Of a stretch of 64,000 nucleotides of DNA, positions 56,760 through 64,000 are shown piece after piece (position 1 is the first letter of the stretch; every line of letters starts with the position of its first letter). The stretch is from positions 434,001-498,000 of the forward strand of contig NC_064680.1 in the NCBI RefSeq assembly GCF_023278565.1, written 5' to 3'. Origin of the DNA: Colletotrichum lupini (Eukaryota; Ascomycota; Sordariomycetes; Glomerellales; Glomerellaceae). A program made the position numbers and the translations under genes. Under the pieces are notes generated by a model, which was not told the origin of the DNA, did no database searches, and was given only the letters and a program-made list of their open reading frames with translations.

Positions 56760-58440
56760 AGTAATACGTTACCGAGAGATCGCTAAGATCTAGTTACGTA
56801 GAGGGAGTAACCTACGTAATACTAATAGTAGTAGTAGCGGCTCTAGCGTATACCTCTAAAACTTAATAATTAGTAATAATAGTCCGCTTAGTAAGTAAGA
56901 AGTAGGGAGGCTTCGTACGTATACTCGGCTAACTACTTAAAATAAGGCCGTTAACCTTATTAATATTACGACGGGTAAAAGGGAGGTAGTTAAAGTCGCG
57001 CAAAGTATTATATATATTAATAATAATAGTTCGCAAAGCGTTCGCCGCCTAGTTACCGTTAAAGGCTATAATAAAAAGCACAATAGGAGCTATAATAAGA
57101 GGCACAACGGGAGCTATAATAAGAGGTATAATAGGAGCTATAATAGGAGGTAGAATAAGAGGCGAAGTAGGGGCCGTAACGCTATTATCGTTAATAATAA
57201 GTCGGGGACGGGGGACGTTATCCGAGGTAACGCTCTCGTAATCCTAGTTGAGCTAAGGGACCTTAGTAATATTAATATTCGTAAAGAACTTAGTAACGTC
57301 GAACTACTTATTACGACCCGCGGCTTTAACCTTAGTATAAGTAATAGCCTCGTCGAGCCGTTATAGAGCCTTTACTTAGAGCGGGAGGAGCGTAATACTA
57401 GCTTTATTAAGATCTAAAGTAATATAACTAAGGGCCAGGGCACCCTCGTCTATACTAAAAAGAGCGTTGCGGGTAGGGGTCGGCGAGTTATTAATATTAA
57501 AGTAGCGGCGCTTATTACGACGCTAAAAAAGAGAATTCTCTAAGTTATTACCGAGCTCCTTAGATTCGGTATCCTCGCGCTAGGACTTATTAAACTTAAA
57601 CCCGAAGTCGTCCCGCTCGTCGTTATTATTAAGAATATAATTAGTAATAAGAGTACGCTTCTTAATAAGAGTCCGAGTCTCGGGATTATGGGAAATAGGG
57701 GTAGCGTTATATATAATAACGGTATAAATAGGTACCTTATTTACTAAGAACTTAGCGACGCGTTTATAAAAAGTAAAAAAAGTAAGAAACTCCTAAATAT
57801 ATATAATAGTAACGCCCTTAGGAGTCTCTTTATAATACTAAGCTAGAGCGTTAAAGTTATTTCGTAAAGCGGTCACACGGCTATTATTATAAAAGTAAGC
57901 CGGTTAGAGGTAACTAAGGCGGGAGATAATCTTAGTCTTATTATTAGTATTAAGGATACTAGCCTAAGAAAAGAAATCTAAGTTAGTAAAAAGAAAATTC
58001 GCCGAACGATTGCCGACGACTTATTATAATCGAAATTAATAAGTTTAGATACTCGCGGTTAATAGCGAGCTCTTAGAGAGTAGCCTATTTAAAGTAGACC
58101 TTTTTTATTTTATTACCCGTTAACGGGTTAGTAATATAAGCGGCTACTTTTTTTTACGTATTAATAGTATAGCTAAAAGTATAAAGAACGCGGCCGCGCT
58201 TATAGGAGTTAAGGCTACCCTATTCCTTAGTATTATAAAACTCTATAAGGGTATTCTAAATAAACTAAGTAGCGCTATATAGCTCCTCGGGAACCTAAGA
58301 GACATCGTTAGCTAATATTTTAGTAATAGATTAGCGAGGACTCGACGACTTATAGTAGAACACTTCTTTTTATTAATCTAATAAATAATATACTTAGTAA
58401 CGTAAGCGCCGGTGATATAAATAAGCTCGTCGATATTATA
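56760..58440 (-). pseudogene. Antisense accessory reading frame of Gypsy-2, unknown family
   Basis: Between the chromodomain and the 3' LTR the minus strand carries a coherent frame of roughly 500-560 codons. It is interrupted only by TAA and TAG at places expected from RIP (CAA, CAG, TGG), with no TGA seen, and it shifts frame once near 58005. Readable parts include YKRGRVLYTFSYTINT, AAYITNPLTGNKIKKVYFK, ELAINREYLNLL, NNSRVTALRNNFNALA and ATPISHNPETRTLIK. Downstream come DEGALALSYITLDLNKASI and a proline/valine/isoleucine-rich repeat. This looks like a real former protein, but I recognise no family. The complementary plus frame is also fairly open over 57060-57800, then closes, which favours the minus strand. 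Start and end are not defined. Gypsy-1 has lost nearly all of it. Confidence 0.5.
57065..57160. repeat. 24-bp tandem repeat, four units
   Basis: The units at 57065, 57089, 57113 and 57137 each begin GCTATAATA and differ at a few positions, mostly C/T or A/G. The unit length of 8 codons keeps the antisense frame, where it encodes an alternating proline/isoleucine/valine pattern. Confidence 0.85.
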
Positions 58441-59049
58441 ATATAGACTAGCTAAGTAGCGTATATAAGGAGTACCGCCGCGGAGACCGCAGAAGCCCTT
58501 CTTAGGATTATACTCTATATTAAATATATCCTAAATACGCAAAATAGTAGATATTTCGGCGGATACTTAGTAATAGTATAGTAAGAGAGTCGTAATTAAG
58601 AAACGATACGGAATTAGAATATTATAAGAAGAAAAGTATAGTTATATAAAAAAGAATTTGTAAAACGGTCGCTAAATAAAAAGAGAGAAAAAAAAGTAAA
58701 TACGCAACTAATAACGGATAAAAAATCTTTTATTATAATCGATAGCCTAGTAATAATAATAACCGCGAGGTTAAGTAAGCTCTTATATATTATAACGGTT
58801 AGAATACTTTACTACGAATATATATTATTAACTTAGTAACTAGTCGGCGCGCTATTACTGAATAATAATAATAAGGTATCCGTTAGATAAGGAGATAGGA
58901 GTAATACCTTGTTCCTAAGTAAAAAAGGATATTATTAACGCCTTACGGAATCTATTACGAATAACGACGTTAATAGCTTTATTATTAGCGTTAAAAGAAA
59001 ATATTACGTAATAACTTTAGGGACTAAAGTTACGTAAGGGGGGAGTAAT

Positions 59050-59239
59050 TTTAATAGATTTAGGATACGGCTAGTAATAGGACGCCGATAACTTAGCGAC
59101 CGGTATACGGATCTTATTATAAAAGAACTTTTTAAGAAGCAGAGCCCTTACGAAGGACTCTATAAGCTTTAGTCTTATAATATACCTATACTTATATTAT
59201 AGCCTCGCTAGTTAAGTGCTCATAGCCTAATCTCTTATA
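59050..59239 (+). repeat. 3' LTR of Gypsy-2
   Basis: This 190 bp is preceded by the polypurine tract AAGGGGGGAG near 59036-59045. It ends TCTCTTATA, after which Copia-B resumes with ATAACCTC. Confidence 0.9.
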
Positions 59240-62200
59240 ATAACCTCTTATTTATTTACTAAAGCCTAGCTACCGAGCTCTCTCTCTTTAGCTAAGAAGA
59301 TATTAAAACTACTAATTAAAATACTAAGGACTTTATTAAGTTCGAGGCTCTCTTTAGCAGCTATAATAAGGGTAATAATAAAATAAATAATAATAATAAA
59401 AGTTTTAATAAGCTTTTACTTATCCCCCCCTCGGAGTTTAAGAATAAAAATAAAACTAATTTAAATAATAAGCCTTTTAAAAAGGGTATATTATATACTT
59501 ATTATTTTAAAAGTTTATATTTAATATTATTTTAAAATTTAAAAAACGCAAGACTAGCTCTTTTTAAAAAGGTAGTAAGAAATAAAAAAGAACGCTAAGA
59601 GGTTAAAATACCCCCTATAATAAATATTATTCTTTTTACTATTCTAAGCTTTATTAATATATACTTAGTCCTTAAAAAGCTTAAGAGAGAGGCTTTTAAA
59701 AAATAAGAGATCTAATACTTATTCTATTTTAAAATAGCCCTCTAATATACTAATCTTAAGAATAGTAATTATTATTTTATAAGAGGTAATAGCTAGTATA
59801 TATACTATTCTAATAGCTATTTAGTTAAAAGGTATATTAATATACTAGTTATTTTATAGCTAATAGCCTAGGCCCTTACTAAGGTTATTATAAATAGCGC
59901 TCCCTTTTTTATAAATATATTATCCTTTTTTATTATTAAAAAGCGTATTTCTAATTATAGTTTTAATAAGATATTACTAAGCTCCGTAATATTATTTACT
60001 AAATATATAATAATTAAAAAGTATATAAAAACTATATTAGCTTTTATATAAAGGACTTTTTTAACGCGCGCCCCTAGTCCTCTCTTATACTTATTATAAT
60101 TATTTATAACTAACCTCTTATTATACTACCTACTTCCGTGCCCTAAGTCGTTAACTTAATAATTATTCCGGCTTTTACGCCCTTTATTACCCTTATTACT
60201 CTTAGTTTTATAAACTTTAAAATACGTAAAACGCGTTTCTTAATATATATACTAACCCTCCTCTTTAATAACGCTATATTCTTAATAATTATATACTTTA
60301 TAAACTAGGAGTTTAAATAGTAAGTATAAGCCCGGGTCTTATTTTTATATATATATACCCTACGGAGTAAGGTTATTTTAAAAGTTTAGGCCTTTAGGTT
60401 ATAAGAGGTTTTTATTTTATTTTAGGCCTCTGGGCTGCACTCTAAGTTCTATTTATTATCTACCTTTAAGTATTAAGTTTTTCTAAGCGTAGCCTAAATT
60501 AATCATTTTTAACTATTTTAATTATTTATAATAGCTTCTTACGTATTATAGAGGTTAAGAAGTATATAGAAATATTTAAACTTAGCTCGTAAAAGGTTTT
60601 TAATAAGTCTATTTATTAATATATCTTTTATTAATATATAAGTAACCTTAAAACTACCTTTAGTATACTCTTATTTTAGTTATATATTTTATATATTAAT
60701 ATAGTAAAATTAAATAGCTATTCTTTCTCTTTCTTTTATAATAAGTTAAATCGTTTATTAATTATCGTAGTTAACTAACTATACTTCTCCTAAGTTAAGG
60801 GTAATATTTCTAAAAAGGCGCTTTAAAACTATAATCTTTTTTATAGTTTTTTTAAAATAAAAAAGCTTAGCTTTAGTAATTAATATTATAACCGTTACTT
60901 AGTATACTAATTTCTATTAAATTAGGCTATTAAAAAAGAACATTATATATCCTTAAGATAATCGTTATATTACCTCGTTATTCACGAAACTAGCATCTCT
61001 CGCTAGAAATAATAATTACGTACTTAATATACTACTATAATAAAGCATAAAATATTTCGTTATATAGAAATATCGGATATAGTAATTAATTACTTTAATA
61101 TAAGTTACGCTTAGGTTAATTAAGAACTATAATAATTATGAGTAAATAAAAACAATATTTAATCTAATTATAATAGCTATATAAAGCATACTCCTAACCT
61201 TCTTTTAATAGCTCTTTATTTCCTCCTTTATTACTTACCCCTTATTTAGTTTAAACTCTTTTTAAAAAAAAGGGGTAGCTAAATATAGTAAATTTATAAA
61301 GTCGAAGCGCTTAGTAACTTATTTAATATATACGTTATAAATAAAATAAACTTTACGAGTAGTACGGTCTTATAAAATCCGTACTCTAAAGAAGTAATTA
61401 ATTAGTCTATTCTTTTTAAAATTAATATATTTTTTTATATTATTAACGATCCCCTAAGCGACTTTTTAGTCGTTTTAATAATATAAAATAATAAAGTCCT
61501 TAATATAAAATACTAATATTACTTTCTTATTTACGGTTTAGTAAATATAGATCTTTTCGTAACTATATATTATATTTATATTATAAAATATAAAAATAAA
61601 AGTTTAGAATTACAGAATTAATAAGTCTTAGAGGCTATATAGAGCGTATTAAAGCTTATTTATTTTATTAATAACCTTATATCCCTCTAAGAGTTTAATA
61701 ATTACTAGTTTATTACTCTTAAGAAGCGTATTAAAAAATACGTTAATAGTATTATATTAGTTTATTTTAAAGTCGAATTAGGTAGTTATTACTATTATAA
61801 ACCTAAAGGCCTTTATAACGAGCGTCGAAGCGTACGTATTTTATAAAGGGTTAAGTAGTTATATATCCCCCCTTATATATATACGTACTTTTACCTCGCT
61901 AACCTTATTATTAACGTCGTATTTATAAGTATATACTTATTTTAATAAAAATAGGATCCTTTATTTAAAATTACAGTCGACCTCTTTTTATATACTAATA
62001 TCCCTTAGCTTTTTTATTTCTATATTTATAATATCCTTAAATAGCTTTTATAGTTATAATAAAAGATATTTAATATTACTAAACTTCTTTAGTAAGTTTT
62101 AAAAATTAACTTTAATAAGTTATAGTTTTTAAACTCCTCCGGAGCGCTCTAAGTAAGTCTTATAAACTACTCTTTTTACTACTTAATAAAATATTATATA

Positions 62201-64000
62201 TCCTATACTACTTTCCTCTATAGCTTTTTACTAATTAAGTATAAAAATAAAAAAAAAGTAGTCCTAGAGACGGTTATAATAATTACTATTTCTTATATTT
62301 AAATATAAGAGCGTTATAAAAATATTATTATTAAAGTATTATAAAGGTTTATAAGCCTAGTTTAAATATTTAAAACCTAATAAAGCTTTACTTAGTACTT
62401 AATAAGGCGGTTTTTATAAGCTCTATCTTTATATAATAATAAAGGTTTATTATAAAAGTTCCTTATTAATATCGACTTTAGTATTAGGAATTACTTTTTT
62501 ATAATTAGTACCTCGTTTACTACGTACTTTAGTATTTTATTAAGAATTATTAAGAATTAAAAGCTTAAGAACCTCTATAGTATATATAAGCGCTTATAAA
62601 AAGGACTATAAACTATATAGAGCCGTTTATAACCTAGTTACTATATCCCCTTCCTCTCCCCTACCCCTAAGCTTATATAAAGGGGTTATTTTAAGGGTTA
62701 GTAATAATAATAAAACTATATTAACCTCTTTAGCCTTATTTATTATACTTTAAAATATATTTATTAATTACTTAGCGTCCTAAATAATTAAAAATTTAAT
62801 AATAATACTATCCTTAATTATAAAATTATTTTAAATACTAGTATTTTTAAAATTTAAATCTACTTTCCCGAGTACTTAAACTAACTTATTATTAATATTA
62901 AAAAGTTCTTATATCTCTTAGATTACTAAATTTACTTACTTACTTATAATAGCTTATTCTTTATATACGGGATTATAAAAGACTTTTTTATTAAACCTAA
63001 TATTCTTTATAATAAATACCTACTTAAGCGCGAGTACTTAGACCCTATATAAGTTATACGTTTTTAATATATATTTAACTAAGTATCTTATATACCTATA
63101 GGGAAGTACTTTAAACTCCTTTTAATATATACCCCTCTTATAATCCCTATAAAAAGGGTATACTTAGTAACTATATATATAAAGGCTACTAAAATACGGG
63201 GTAACTAGTTTAGAATCCTATACTTAATAACCTATTTATTACTAACGTTAATACTACTTTTACTAATTAATTTTTATTATAATAAACAAATCTCTTTTAT
63301 TAGCCTCCCGTAGGGTAATATTATAAATAAAAATTACTATTAATACTATTTTATTTTATAAATTCGTAAAAAGGTTTATAAAAAGGTATATTTTACGAGC
63401 TTTAGTAATTACGAGTTAACTTACTCTTTTAGTATTACCTATAAGTTCTTTTATATATAAAAATAAAAGTTCTATTCTAATTCTTAGCTCGCTATATTAT
63501 ATTTTATATATACGTTTAACGTTTATAATTAAGAGGACGGTCTTATTATTACTTTTAAAAAAATAAATTAGAGTCCCTTCTTAATAATAAATCGCTACCT
63601 CGAGGCTCTATAATACGAAAAGTACTTCCTCTTTTATTTTAGTTTTTAAAAAGAACCCCCTAAGCTACTTATTATATTTATTAAAAGCTATAAGTATATA
63701 TTATTATTTATTAAGAGATAGTTCGAAATAAAAAAGATCTTAATATATATAGTATTATAGTTATAAAGCTCTTCTCGAGAGCAGTCCTCTTAAGACTACT
63801 ATCTTAGCTTTAAATAATATATATACTTTATACTTAACTTATAATAAAGGTTTAATATATATACCTTAAGTTTTATATAATAATTAACGAAGAGTATTAA
63901 GTTCGAAATAACCTATTCTAAAGTACTAAAAGAGCGCGCTATTAAACCTCTTATAAGTACGTTAATATAAGTAACGGAATTTTTTAGAGTTAATTAGTAA

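Larger units (their letters stand above)
51174..59239 (+). mobile_element. Gypsy-2: full-length RIP-mutated chromovirus (Ty3/Gypsy) nested in Copia-B
   Basis: This 8066-bp element has 190-bp LTRs (51174-51363 and 59050-59239). The flanking target sequence reads ATAAC on both sides (51168-51172 and 59240-59244, one base of uncertainty). It has the same polypurine tract as Gypsy-1. It keeps everything Gypsy-1 lost: C-terminal integrase, chromodomain and a ~1.8-kb segment before the 3' LTR. The target is the extra 3' region of Copia-B. All frames are interrupted by TAA/TAG, so it is dead unless helped. Confidence 0.92.
50465..64000 (-). mobile_element. Copia-B: inverted copy of the Copia-A family, continues past the window
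   Basis: The segments 50465-51173 and 59240-64000 are the reverse complement of Copia-A. Its 3' LTR (in element sense) is 50465-50641. The RT catalytic box reads YIKD on the minus strand near 61496-61507. The extra 3' region, RNase H and RT follow in order, and the integrase region reaches the window end. About 2.1-2.7 kb of the element should lie beyond 64000. It is heavily RIP-mutated: long stretches contain no CA or TG at all. Gypsy-2 is inserted ~0.7 kb from its LTR end, a different site from Gypsy-1 in Copia-A. Confidence 0.92.

Noticed and set aside
57060..57800. Plus-strand coding of the region between chromodomain and 3' LTR of Gypsy-2
   Set aside because: The plus frame is fairly open here but closes after ~57.8 kb, and its translation is less protein-like than the minus frame. 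Kept only as an alternative.

Overview
The window is from a filamentous ascomycete (Pezizomycotina). The evidence is short introns of 45-75 nt with GTRNGT donors and CTAAC/CTGAC-like branch sites, PTH11-type receptors, a CFEM domain, a fungal AA7-type flavin oxidase, and LTR retrotransposons mutated in the way caused by repeat-induced point mutation (RIP). In the transposon blocks CpA and TpG have almost disappeared, TpA dominates, CpG survives, and coding frames are full of TAA/TAG. The species cannot be named from the sequence.

Layout. Positions 1-174 are unique DNA carrying the 3' end of a short-chain dehydrogenase (SDR) gene. Positions 175-13741 are one Ty1/Copia element (Copia-A, plus orientation, 177-bp LTRs, 5-bp target duplication TATGG). 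A chromovirus-type Ty3/Gypsy element (Gypsy-1, 5634-11062, target duplication AGAGC) is nested in it, and so is a ~514-bp insertion with little RIP (4039-4552). Positions 13742-50464 are a 36.7-kb gene island. From 50465 to the window end lies a second copy of the same Copia element in inverted orientation (Copia-B). It carries a longer copy of the same Gypsy family (Gypsy-2, 51174-59239) at a different site.

Genes of the island, left to right: SDR with zinc-ribbon-like motif (minus, 3' end cut off by Copia-A); YdeI/OmpD-associated family protein (minus); basic-tailed unknown protein (plus); secreted SGNH/GDSL esterase (plus, 3 exons); four-helix membrane protein (plus, 3 exons); disordered unknown protein (plus, 3 exons); RTC1/WDR24, a SEA/GATOR2 subunit (plus); UVRAG/Vps38-like protein (minus, convergent with RTC1); small unknown protein (plus); PTH11-like receptor with CFEM domain (minus, about 5 exons); second PTH11-like receptor (minus, 5 exons); classical SDR (minus, 4 exons); damaged fungal transcription-factor-like gene (plus); secreted bicovalent-flavin oxidase (minus, 2 exons). 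RTC1 and the UVRAG/Vps38-like protein are housekeeping nutrient-signalling and vesicle genes. The stretch from 35.8 to 49.1 kb looks like accessory sensing and redox functions.

Main points of interest: Copia-A landed inside the coding region of the SDR gene, and both gene pieces are still readable on either side with the frame preserved through the target duplication. The premature stop next to the element is a CpA-to-TpA change, as if RIP leaked out. Gypsy-1 is a 2.64-kb deletion derivative of the Gypsy-2 form, made between short direct repeats. The segment missing from Gypsy-1 contains, in Gypsy-2, a long antisense reading frame between the chromodomain and the 3' LTR that I do not recognise. 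Four GATAAG sites lie within 52 bp upstream of RTC1. All reading was by eye; no alignments or searches were run.
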